Of a stretch of DNA of 64,000 nt, positions 54,116-63,867 are shown piece by piece. The stretch comes from Azorinus chamasolen (Eukaryota > Mollusca > Bivalvia > Cardiida > Solecurtidae), in NCBI GenBank assembly GCA_963576725.1, contig OY755239.1, forward strand, positions 58,249,453 to 58,313,452. The letters run 5' to 3'. The translations under genes and the position numbers were made by a program. Position 1 is the first letter of the stretch. Each line of letters starts with the position of its first letter. The notes beneath the pieces were generated by a model that had not been told where the DNA came from, did no database searches, and worked only from the letters and a program-made list of their open reading frames with translations.

Positions 54116-54505
54116 AAGGTACAAAAGCGGTGCCAAATTGAATTGTTCAGCTTTACAAACCAGTAGAGAGCTGTGAGAGTGGCAGCAGAATACATAAGGC
54201 AATATACGGTAAGTAGTTCGTTGTTGCAATACTCGTAAAGTAGACATGCGACACAACTTTGGGAGTGTCTTAATTACATCCACTACCTAGAAAGTTTCGA
54301 ATAAATAACTCTCTGCATAAAAGTGTGACATTCTACGAGTATTTGCATGCGGAATTACATAATACAATAAACGTGAAGCAAGACAGTGACTGTGCAATTT
54401 TCCTGCTGAAATCGATGATAGTCCTGTCTGTGACGGTTATGTACGATAACAGTTTCTCTGGTACGTAATGAGAACAACACTAGTTGAAATCAATTGAATG
54501 AAATC
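54116..54505. other. No feature seen
   Basis: No gene or MITE recognised. Confidence 0.35.
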
Positions 54506-54696
54506 TAGTAAAGTACGACTACATTATTAGCATTGCAATTAGTAAATGCAGGTGGTGGTTTAATACAGGGACATGGAATGCAGAAATATAATATAGGAGC
54601 TTTCCGAGTGATTTGTGTCCTGCCTTAAGCTACAACTGTATAAAACAAATCCAGAATTATACTTGTTTTGGTGGTTGTATTAGCGAGATTTACAGT
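54506..54696. mobile_element. P3 MITE, decayed
   Basis: AGTAAAGTACGACTACATTA, core GCAGGTGGTGGTTTAATACA, tip AATATAATATAGGAGC, GGTTGTATTAGCGAGATTTA. Confidence 0.62.
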
Positions 54697-54705
54697 GGGT
54701 TGTAT

Positions 54706-54850
54706 TTAACTCATTCCATCCTAGACTAGTTTTACCCCCACCTCCTTGAATATATCTACGGAAAGCAGCATTAACTACAGAAAAGGAACGGAGAATTTTA
54801 GAACTGTAGATTTTGAAACCATTATGATAAATAGAGCATTTGCTCCTATG
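54706..54850 (+). mobile_element. T1 MITE, cut at hairpin centre
   Basis: TTAACTCATTCCATCCTAG, ACCCCCACCTCCTTGAATAT, then GATAAATAGAGCATTTGCTC and CTATGGA. The right half is absent and unrelated sequence begins. Confidence 0.8.
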
Positions 54851-54983
54851 GATTTTTTGAATACTCTCGCTTCGATATTCGTTCTTCAAAAATGAAATCG
54901 ACCATTGTTTTGGTAATATTGTACACAAATGACCGTTGTATAACAGTATATCGAACATAGCGCCTGCAATGCTTTATTTTAAG

Positions 54984-55232
54984 TTAAGCACTCTACATTT
55001 GTAATATCCATGTAAGAAATAAATACATCATGGATATTTATTGGCTGTAGTTTATGATTATAAATGAACACATGATTTTTGTTGACATTGCATTGACAGA
55101 ATCTATATGCACACGTAATTCTATACGCAAACAGAAATTCCCGATCAGACGGCTCTTACAGGAACTGTCTGTTCTGAGTCTGCTGTGCTTGCAAATGCAT
55201 GAAAATGCGTTTTATGTTAGATATACGATTAA
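54984..55232 (-). mobile_element. T2 MITE, reverse
   Basis: TTAAGCACTCTACATTTG to TATACGATTAA, 249 bp. Hairpin TTCCCGATCAGACGGC / ACTGTCTGTTCTGAGTCTGC, tip TCTTACAGGA. Confidence 0.75.
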
Positions 55233-55568
55233 GTAAGTTACACTTTGACTATAAATTATATACGGAATTAGACCGTCGTTTATGAATAAATGAAATATAT
55301 TCAAGTACGATATTCACACGGTTAGAACAAAACGCATAGCGACATACGGGTTAACGGCATTTAAATCCAGACAAGAGAACTCATTAAATGTTTTTGTATT
55401 ACGACCTGACACATGTTGCCATTCCAAGCACGATTAGTTTCAGACGAAGTAACAAGGTTAATTATGTGAAATGCAATGTACAGTATAGAGTGTGTTTTAA
55501 CAGATGCGAGGCAGTCCTAAGACTTCTATGTGAATGGTTGTAATATATTGGTAAGCTAATTCAGTATT
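55233..55568. other. No feature seen
   Basis: No gene or MITE recognised. Confidence 0.35.
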
Positions 55569-55787
55569 TTAACCCATTCTCTCCTTTTTGCGCCTCTGTA
55601 AAACTCATGTTTTGAAATCATTTTGGTAAATAGAGCATTTGCTCCATAGGGGCAAATGCTCTATTTATCACAATGATTTCAAAACAACACAATTCTAAAA
55701 TTCTCATTGTCTATAGTTATTGTTCCTTTTCGATAGATTAATTCAAACAGGTTGGGTCTAAGAATGGTCTAAGAGGGAATGAGCTAA
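55569..55787 (-). mobile_element. T1 MITE, reverse
   Basis: TTAACCCATTCTCTCC to GAGGGAATGAGCTAA, 219 bp. Hairpin GAGCATTTGCTCCATAGGGG, then CTTTTCGATAGATTAATTC. Confidence 0.84.
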
Positions 55788-55821
55788 GCAAATCCATTTG
55801 GAAATATGGTTGTAAATCGGG

Positions 55822-55932
55822 TTAATCCTTCTCAAGTTAAACTCGACTTGCTTGCATTTGCAAGCAGCTTGGGTCCAAATAAGACGCCGGTCAACTCATC
55901 CGAACCCACGCTGTTTGGCACTCAGTCAATTG
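55822..55932. mobile_element. T4 MITE, short
   Basis: TTAATCCTTCTCAAG, GCAAGCAGCTTGGGTCC, AATAAGACGCCGGTCAACTC, CGAACCCACGCTGTTTGGC. The right end is lost. Confidence 0.6.
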
Positions 55933-55940
55933 TCCAACAA

Positions 55941-56165
55941 TTAACACATTGCGGATTCTCCAAGTTTTATGTATTGGATTAGTCCATTTTTATCTAAGAG
56001 ATGCCTGGCCAACATTGTCAATTTCGTTTTATTTTATATTGAAATTCCTATCAGCAAACAGTGTAGACTCTGATCAGACACCGCATTATGCGGCGTCCCA
56101 TCTGAGTCTACACTGTTTGCATTTGTCCCATACATTATATAGGATCAAGGGCACAAATGGGTTAA
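55941..56165. mobile_element. T5 MITE, second copy
   Basis: TTAACACATTGCGGATTCTC to GGCACAAATGGGTTAA, 225 bp. Body TTATATTGAAATTCCTATC and AGCAAACAGTGTAGACTC identical in style to 1084. Hairpin tip CCGCATTATGCGG. Confidence 0.87.
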
Positions 56166-57149
56166 TTGAATTTGAAGCCTGAATGAGAATGAATGACAAT
56201 ACTTTCTGCAAAAATCTGAAAGTAGGATTAATAAGTAGGTAAGAAAATTTAGGGGAAACAATCAACGTTTCAGCAGGCAATTTGTTTAGAATGAGAAGGG
56301 CTAAATTGGAATCAGCACCTTGCTGGTCATAGTGCACACTTCAATGAATCCACGATTAAACAGTTTTAATACATATGAGATTAGTTAAATCGTCTTCAAG
56401 TGTTTGTTATAATACATATAACATAGCTAGCTATATATACATACATACAAATATAATCTAAACCTGAAGCCAATTGGTTGGGTCACATATTATATCAACG
56501 TGAGATTCGGCCGTTCTCCTTGTAGTCATAGACTGTAATCCTCTTAATTTCAATGAGAGCTATACACATTTCAGTATGAAAATCCTAAACATGTTTTGGA
56601 TAAAATGCAACTGAGGCAAAACACTTGTAGAATACACTTGTATCTCACAAACCCTAGCATCGCGCTTAACCCGGGACCCCGCCCCATTTCACCCCAGGCA
56701 AACTTATAATTGTAGCAATAAGGAAAATAACAGATGATTCCGAGTATGTTGAGCAGTTAGATTTAACAGTGTCTGGAGGGGGAATTTTATTTACATTTTG
56801 ACTTTGGTGAAAGTGGGATAAGGACGAGGTTGGGTACCCGTAAACCAGGTTTAAGTCCCCCAGTAGCTTATTTTGGTTGCTGGCCGTTCCAAGGCGGCAC
56901 TCCTGCTTTCAGCCTACGGTCAATTTTGTTGTTTAATATGCTTAATGTTTAATGTGTTTCGTCTTGATATGCGTCCTGTTATGTTTTGTCTTGTGGCTTT
57001 ACCGTTTCTTGTTTGATGGTGTTTGGTGCGGTGTCATTTCGTGTGTGGCTCTCCCTGTTTGACTATTTTTTCATATTAATTTATTGCCAGTTAGCAAAAT
57101 TGTTTTGTATTCTAAGAAAACTCGGTGGTGACATGTTACATTTTACTTC
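56166..57149. other. No gene; T/G-rich tract
   Basis: 56640-57000 is richer in GC (CCCGGGACCCCGCCCC) and then T/G-rich with GGCCGTTCCAAGGCGGCAC. It may be the tail of another repeat, but I cannot name it. Confidence 0.35.
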
Positions 57150-57320
57150 AAACTTCCGTCTTCCAAGTTCTTACTTCTTACTTCCAAGATATTTTGCTAT
57201 ATGGTTATTGTATAGTGTTAAGGCCCGAGTTCCAAGTTCCTATTTCTTAGTTCCGACTTCCAATTTCCAAGTTCCGACTTCCATGTTCCAAGTTCTTACT
57301 TCCAACTGCCATGTTCCCAT
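57150..57320. repeat. Minisatellite arm, TTCC strand
   Basis: Roughly 10-bp units such as TTCCAAGTTC, CGACTTCCAA and TTACTTCCAA, imperfect. The reverse complement of the same units forms 57650-57820. Confidence 0.75.
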
Positions 57321-57649
57321 TTCTGTAGAAACTTTGTAAATGATGTAAACAATAAAAGGGAGGCAACTTTTTGGAATATTTTAGATGTTTATCTATTCTT
57401 AACCCTATTGTTTTGAGGTCAACTTATGGTTCGTTTTGTTGAAATAGTATTTCAACAGGCAAAAGTTGGATACAAAGCAATGTTTTATAATGCAGTAACC
57501 AACCAATAAATTTCTCATCGATTTTTGTTATCTGGGAGGCGAGGCAACCTTTAAAAACTTTAGATTAACTGGGACGCCTAGCATTTCAGCTGCATTGACA
57601 TGCGTGAGGTAGAAGGTGCGAAAAATTGAGGTCACGAGAAAACTTAGAA

Positions 57650-57830
57650 CTTTGAAGTCGGAAGTTAGTTTGAAGTTAGAACTAGTCGGAACTTGGAAGT
57701 TGGAACTTGGAAGTCGGAACATGGAACTTGGAAGTCGGAATATGGAAGTCGGAACATGGAACTTGGAACTTACAAGTTGGAACTCGAAATTTGGAACTCG
57801 GAAGTATGAATTTGGAACTTACAATGCCAC
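57650..57830. repeat. Minisatellite arm, GGAA strand
   Basis: Units such as TTGGAAGTCGGAACATGGAA repeat through the region and mirror 57150-57320. About 330 bases separate the arms. Between them GGGAGGCAACTTTTTGG and GGGAGGCGAGGCAACC form a direct pair. Confidence 0.75.
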
Positions 57831-59015
57831 TATCGGTCTTTTGTAGTATTCTTAATGTATTGTTGTAAGTCAAGAAGAAAGTGCTTCGTATTCGGCTAGT
57901 GTTTGAACACTAAATACCAATTTTTGGGTACTTAATGGGTTCACAGACCGGATATTCCGGAAAAGTGTAAGTATTTGCTTTGAATAGAACGTGCATTTGA
58001 ACAAGAAAAGTTCCGCTCCACATCCTCAGGAGCAGAGTTGCATTTGTTAGTTTTATTGTCAATTCTTTGCATTGTGATTAAGTAAAACGTAATAATATTT
58101 AGGTTACTGCTGTCATTTATTAGGCGGGCATTATTACTGAATAGAGATCTCCAGATTATTGTAAAACTACGATATTTTAACCGTCTCGTCATATCTGAAA
58201 TGCCTGAGTTAAATGAATTGGCTTAAATGACTGACTCTAGCGGATACCATTATCAAGGTCATTCCACATTTGTATTGTTGGAGGTACGACAGTATTAGGG
58301 TAGATCTTACTTCTTCTTGGCTTAATTACGTTAATTGAAACTTAACGTGTAAGCCTTGCAATTAGTATGGCTGCTTCATACTGATTGTTTTGTAACATTT
58401 CATTTTCATACATTGTAAAACGACCCCTTTATTAACTATATCCCATAACTGGTCTAAGTATGATGCAAACATTTGATTTAGTGTTTCACGTTTGAGGTTA
58501 TATTTTAAAGCTTACATTGAACCTAAACATTTGAATGGACTAACTTGTGAAGCAATGTGTATCACCATAAACTGATGTTCAACTTATACATACAGGCACC
58601 ATTCAGAGAACGTGACTTATTACCGGGCATAGTTATAGCCAAGCATTACCTTGTGCAATCAAACAAATAATATAGGATTTGTATGGAATTTCTATATCGA
58701 AGGGCGTCTTGACCGGTATTTACAAACAACTTAGATGAGTGTAGATAAAACATGTATTGTGCAATAAAGAGAACTCTTTCTTGATTGTTAAGACAAGTGT
58801 CAACTCTCTGAATGTACGTATTACCTTTTATCCTGCATAGAGCAATCTTCTACTACAATTTACTTCAATGGTCGCATAAAACTCCTTCAACTGTATATAT
58901 TGAGTTTGGTCTACAGTTTACTGGTTTTTTTCTATATTTTCATTATGTACGAATTAAATATATTCAAAGTTTTAGTTTCCTATAACGGACACTGTGTGAT
59001 AACCTACGTAATCAT
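57831..59015. other. No gene recognised
   Basis: The longest frame is about 83 codons (57941-58192, minus) with no known motif. Confidence 0.35.
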
Positions 59016-59212
59016 TTAACCATTTCCCTGTTCAATAGTCATGCACACAAATACGACGTTATGACTATTTATTAGGTGAAATTTTATCATGTATAGCATG
59101 CCAACAGCAAACAGAGCTGACCCTGATCGGACGACTCCTATAGGAGCAGTCTGATCTGGTCCTACTCTGCTTGCAAATGCGTGAAAATGCGTAACATGAA
59201 GGAAAATGTTAA
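59016..59212 (-). mobile_element. T2 MITE, reverse
   Basis: TTAACCATTTCCCTGTTC to GAAGGAAAATGTTAA, 197 bp. Hairpin CTGACCCTGATCGGACGAC / AGTCTGATCTGGTCCTAC, tip TCCTATAGGA. Confidence 0.86.
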
Positions 59213-60114
59213 AATACATACAATCAGTCACATGAAATGCACTCTAGATTTCACCTCCATTTTATTATAATGCTCCAAAATGCAAAACGGCGTCTTTATC
59301 GCCGCCACACTGCATTACTGCGTCTATATGGAATGTTGTTAATAGTTATTCCCTAGTAGGAGGGCCGATTATCAGAACATTGTAAAAATGAATTTGTTGG
59401 AGTATGAGCGTACACACTGGCAATATCTATGGAATAGAGTATTGAATACTTGGACCAACTAGTAATTGTAGCGACTGAATATTTGTTTGGTGTATAATTG
59501 TTGTATAATGGAAATGAAAATGTTTGGGATAATTACTTCCTCGAAGGTATGGGCGCAAGCAAACGAGCAATAAGCGATTTGTATGGTCGTCTGTCTACAG
59601 GTTGTGACTTACTTAACGTGAATAAATGAATGAGGAAGTAATTCCTATGTTTATTTTACGCGTGTCTTTTCTTGTGTGTGCAACAGTTCTGCTTATAAAA
59701 ATAACCGGCTATTCAGCGGACAGACAACCTGTTCATATTACATTCCCATGTGTACGCTTTCTATTATTGTGCACTTTTCGGTAATAGGCGTTACGCATCA
59801 ATGCCTTTCTTGTACTAACATTAAACTGTCATGGAAATGCCACCACGTTCAGTAATGTGCGCATTATTACAGACGTGTTTTCCTTGCCAAAACATGAAGT
59901 TCATGCTTATTTCGATGTTGAAATAAATTACCATTTAGTAATACTATCTATTACATAATTTTCTGAAAACTCCATTCTGCTTTATTATTGGTCATTTATA
60001 TGTTATATCATTGGTTGTATGGCTCGTTTAGTGTTAGTTGTACTACAATATTTACAATAATTTAATTTAGAACTGCGGTCAATCTTTATTACACGTGTAC
60101 TATTTCTATCGGCT
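59213..60114. other. One unclassified inverted repeat
   Basis: AATTACTTCCTC (59531-59542) and GAGGAAGTAATT (59632-59643) form a perfect 12-bp inverted pair around about 90 bases. It may be a small MITE. No gene seen. Confidence 0.45.
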
Positions 60115-60317
60115 TTAACCCATTCCCTCATATTGACGACTTTTGGCGTCTCTCTAAAAGTCACTTTGTGAAACCATTGTGATAAATAGAGCATTTGCTC
60201 CTATAGGTTTCAAATTACAAAATTCTAAATTGTTCCTGTTCTCTATTTAACGCTTCTTTTCGGTAGATTTATTTAAAGAGGTAGGATCTAAAAATAGCCT
60301 ATGAGGTAAAGGGTTAA
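60115..60317 (-). mobile_element. T1 MITE, right hairpin arm deleted
   Basis: TTAACCCATTCCCTCATATT to TGAGGTAAAGGGTTAA, 203 bp. GAGCATTTGCTCCTATAGG runs straight into TTTCAAATTAC, so the deletion starts at the palindrome centre. Confidence 0.88.
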
Positions 60318-60368
60318 GAAGTAATATTTGAAACGACACATGGATTGTATGTATGGCTAGTTGTGTGG

Positions 60369-60470
60369 TTAACCTTTTTATGCGTGAAACGAGTCGCAAA
60401 TGGGTTTTGCAAACATTTTTGACCCAGATTAAGATCTGCACTGCATGTAACACCTTTCTGTAAAACATTC
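60369..60470. mobile_element. TTAA-class scrap
   Basis: GGTTAACCTTTTTATGCGTG, then TTGCAAACATTTTTGACCC and GATCTGCACTGCATG. Hairpin decayed. Confidence 0.4.
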
Positions 60471-60487
60471 CTTAATATTCACATTGA

Positions 60488-60503
60488 GTGAATGAATGAA
60501 TGA
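60488..60503. repeat. GAAT microsatellite
   Basis: TGAATGAATGAATGAA, four units. Confidence 0.7.
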
Positions 60504-60985
60504 AGATTGACCTCTTTGAATGTTGGAATAGTACATTTGTAAATTCTGCATTGAAAGGGTGAACTGATAATTATACAGCCATTCCTACATTCTTGAAGAG
60601 ATCTAACTGCTCGTAAATAATTAATCCTATAAATATTGCATTATAATCGGCATTGCAGGAGTGCCAGAATGGTCATAAATTACCGTCGCGGTTAGTTCAT
60701 TCCCTAGAATTTAAGAGCTGTGCTTTACTTTCACCAGGCAGAATATTTTGGTAATTTACTCATTATTGTATCCAAAATGTAATCGATAAACTATTGAACA
60801 AAACGAGGAACGGAGCACAGAGCTTGTACAGTGGGCAAACCAGGCAATGATGTTTGCACATGAAATATTCCAAATGGCTAAATGGTTTAACTGCCATGTT
60901 TGTGCAACATGCATGAACAGTCAGATATGAAGTGAACAGTATACTGGATAACAATGTGCATATATAGATATCCATGTGAAGATAC

Positions 60986-61090
60986 CTGAGTTCATTTATT
61001 TGGCTAATCGAGTTTGTTACTACTACTTTAGTATCATTAATTTCAAACTCTTTAAATATTTCATTTAGTAACTCATACGGTTGCAATCCA
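60986..61090 (-). CDS. Candidate internal coding exon, unknown gene
   Basis: On the minus strand, AG at 61092-61091 precedes, and GTATCT follows at 60985-60980, giving a 105-bp exon. Read with one leading base it codes for about 34 residues starting GLQPYELLNEIFKEFEIND and ending in INEL. The mix of charged and hydrophobic residues looks like a normal protein, unlike most frames here. I do not recognise the family. The pyrimidine tract before the acceptor is weak and no partner exons were found, so this could be chance. Confidence 0.25.
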
Positions 61091-61408
61091 CTGATTTGGA
61101 AATCACACTAGCAAAATTTAATTTCGCTGCCAAAGACGTTACTAACATTAATATTGTGCAGCTTGTCTATGGCGTGAAATACATGTATGTTCTTCATTTA
61201 CGTTCGCAAGAAGGACAATCCTGTTTACGCATACTCTGAAATTAAATTAGAACTATATCGCTGTAAACTGCACATTGTATCGTACCATTCCGCGAGATAT
61301 GCAATATTTGCATTCATATTTAGACGAACATGAATGCATGATTGATTCACATTGATTTATTAGTTTCAGAAATCAGCTTAACAGTCTGACAAACATGGAA
61401 CACAATAG

Positions 61409-61645
61409 AACAAGAGCACCAGGTGCCAACATTCGCCTGCAATACATTTCCTAATACATTTCCTAAATCAATACAGGGACATGCATTTTTACAACAAAAA
61501 TCACACAGTGATGACATGTGGTCAGATTGTAGCCCTTGTGATTACTAACAGGTGAGCGAAGTTTCATAAAATCTGCATAAATAGTAAAGAAGTAATATCC
61601 AACGTTAAAGTTTCCGACTACAGCGATAGCGCGGCCGCCAGAGTT
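61409..61645. repeat. Possible old dispersed repeat
   Basis: AACAAGAGCACCAGGTGCC opens it, with a small CACCAGGTG palindrome. Then come CAATACATTTCCTAATACAT (a short duplication) and GCGCGGCCGCCAG near 61628. From memory, CAAGAGCACC-type starts occur in molluscan dispersed repeats; unverified. Confidence 0.3.
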
Positions 61646-62100
61646 TCGACATTAGCTCGTATGTTTATCTTCGAACAAAATATATATCTAAAACCATTAT
61701 ACAAGGTTACAAATATCAGAAAATAGTTCGATGGTCAGTGTTAAAATTAGTAGAGCTTCGTCATTTTTCGTTTAAAACATTTAATACTTTAGATTACTTG
61801 ACATAACCTTTGTTATATAAATTATACATCGGACTAGTTATGTGTCAGCTCAAATAAAGACTTCTAGCGTTGCTAGACAACGCACTAACGGAGCACCGTA
61901 TGTACAAATATGAAGCAGACAGCTGCATGTAGGTTTTTATGAAATACACCGAGTACTCCGAACGGAGTTTCTGTTTAGATGCCATATGATGGTTCAGAGT
62001 ACGAACTCCTGTCTGGTACAGTGTAATCATTATTAGAGTTTTACATAACAGTATGTCAGTCAGTAACTCAATAAAACCAAATTGATGGAGTAAATAGTAA

Positions 62101-62340
62101 TTACCCCTTCGCTTGCTATTCACGTCAATATACCTACCTGTAAATAGTGAAGACCCAGATGAGACAGCTCCTGCAGGAGCTGTCTCATCAGGGTCTGCAC
62201 TATATACAAGTTGATTGTGCAACCAGTACACTCCACAGCAGTGGTTGCACAGCGAAATACTTGTACACAGTGAAGATATATGTAATTATACAACAGGGCA
62301 TGGGTAAATTTATTTTAAAATTCAGCAAGCGAAGGGTTAC
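62101..62340 (-). mobile_element. T3 MITE, complete, reverse
   Basis: TTACCCCTTCGCTTGC to CAGCAAGCGAAGGGTTAC, 240 bp. Intact hairpin GATGAGACAGCTCCTGCAGG and mirror. A short body deletion (GTAAATTTATTTTAAAATTC). Confidence 0.9.
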
Positions 62341-62384
62341 TACCTGATCCAATTGAACCTTATATTGAATTGTCACAGGAGTCT

Positions 62385-62537
62385 TACAATGCAGGTGTTT
62401 GCTTAATACAGAAAAGCCGAAAGCTCCAATAGGAGTTTACCAGTCTTACCTTTTTACCTGTATTAAGGTACCACGTTGTTTAAAGACCCATAATTAGACG
62501 TCTGATTAATGGTGGCTTAAGATAAACGTTCTACTTA
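62385..62537. mobile_element. P6 MITE, decayed
   Basis: ATGCAGGTGTTTGCTTAATA, tip AAAGCTCCAATAGGAGTTTA, CCTGTATTAAGGTACCACG, ending GATAAACGTTCTACTTA. Confidence 0.55.
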
Positions 62538-63003
62538 TTAAATACCAAGTACTTTAGAAGGAAAAATGAATTTGTCCAAAAAACATCTCTGTATTTCTGC
62601 TTCTGTAATACATACCTATTTTTAATCAGTATTTCTTGGGACTTCCTGGAAGAGACTATTTGATATTTCCATACGTTTTTACAGAATCACACCGTCAGCA
62701 AATATATTTAGTCAGTCAGAATCAAAGAATCGTCTAGCTGAAGCGACGGTCAATAGAACAAGGCGACACTATCCGCTTAGGGATACCATTTAAGGTGTTA
62801 CATTTCAATATCTGCAATACAAAACAAGAGGAACAAACAAGCTAGATATAGTAAACAAACATATACTCCGGTATTGACAGTGTATATATTGATATAAAAT
62901 ATAATTTCAGTTTGCGTGTTACATGTATAACACTTTAACCACTGTAGTTACTCTTTCCAAAAGGAGCACTGCTCGATATGCTTATCAAGCACGAACTGAT
63001 ATA
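62538..63003. other. No feature seen
   Basis: No gene or MITE recognised. Confidence 0.35.
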
Positions 63004-63207
63004 CAGTAAACCCCGCTAATGCGACCAGCTAAAAGAGGTATAATTATGGATGCTAGATGCAGGTGGTAGCTTAATGCAGAACAAAAGTAATGCAGAAAGC
63101 TCCTAGTGGAGTTTTTTGCATTACTTTTGTCCTGCATTAAGCAACCACCTGTTTATAGAGACACCCGTGTTTATTAATTAAGTGGTCGCATTAGAGGGGT
63201 TATACTG
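63004..63207. mobile_element. P3 MITE, complete
   Basis: CAGTAAACCCCGCTAATGC to GCATTAGAGGGGTTATACTG, TA both sides, 204 bp. Hairpin AAAAGTAATGCAGAAAGC, tip TCCTAGTGGA. Confidence 0.92.
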
Positions 63208-63577
63208 TAAATAAACTGTTGCCATGGGATAGCACTAGACACGTTTATTACAAACTGTGCACAATGTCGACAATGCCATACGTATTACTGGACATTCCAT
63301 TTGCTTGCGGAAATAGATAACTGCAAAAACAGTGATGGAAACCAGTGGGTAATTATCTGACTGATATTAAGATTATTACAAACTCCAGACTATCATTACA
63401 TTTGCATGTGCAATCAGGTGCAGCACGTCAGTTAATTTTACTAACTTACAGTACATTGGTGGAATGGTTCAAAATCACCAATATTGTTCATATGCTCAGT
63501 TTCAGTAGGCAACTTGAATCTTTTGAATCAGAGTGGACATATAATTTTTAAGGAACTGCAATACATGTGGCATAACT
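63208..63577. other. No gene recognised
   Basis: A 68-codon frame at 63345-63551 has no known motif. Confidence 0.35.
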
Positions 63578-63747
63578 TGTAATAAAACCTCTTAAACAAA
63601 CCACTGAATATATGCTGGATTGACAGGTTGATGTAGGGCAAACGTGAGACAAACTGCTCCATGCTCACTGCATTACCGTTGTCCTGCATTAAGCCAAACC
63701 TGTTTTAAAAGACTCCAATATAGGTCACTGTAGTGGTCATTTTACTG
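63578..63747. mobile_element. P6 MITE
   Basis: TGTAATAAAACCTCTTAAAC to GTAGTGGTCATTTTACTG with TA, 170 bp. GTTGATGTAGGGCAAACG / CGTTGTCCTGCATTAAGC; tip decayed (CTGCTCCATGCTCAC). Confidence 0.7.
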
Positions 63748-63867
63748 TATGCCATAAATGGCATGAATCAGTGCATATTTCATTTGAAGATTGATCTGGT
63801 TGAACTTTATTTAATCTGTATTTGGATCCAAACGGTTGACTGATTACATAATGAACTAAGACACCAG

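Larger units (their letters stand above)
60504..62100. other. Mostly MITE-free; one possible exon and one old repeat
   Basis: The longest tract here without a recognised MITE. See the candidate exon at 60986-61090 and the repeat-like stretch at 61409-61645. Confidence 0.4.

Noticed and set aside
57528..57873. Frames coding for repeated FQVPTS-like peptides
   Set aside because: They are translations of the 10-bp minisatellite arms.
61845..62231. A 128-codon minus-strand open frame
   Set aside because: Its protein-like start (ADPDETAPAG) is T3 hairpin sequence; the rest has no motif.
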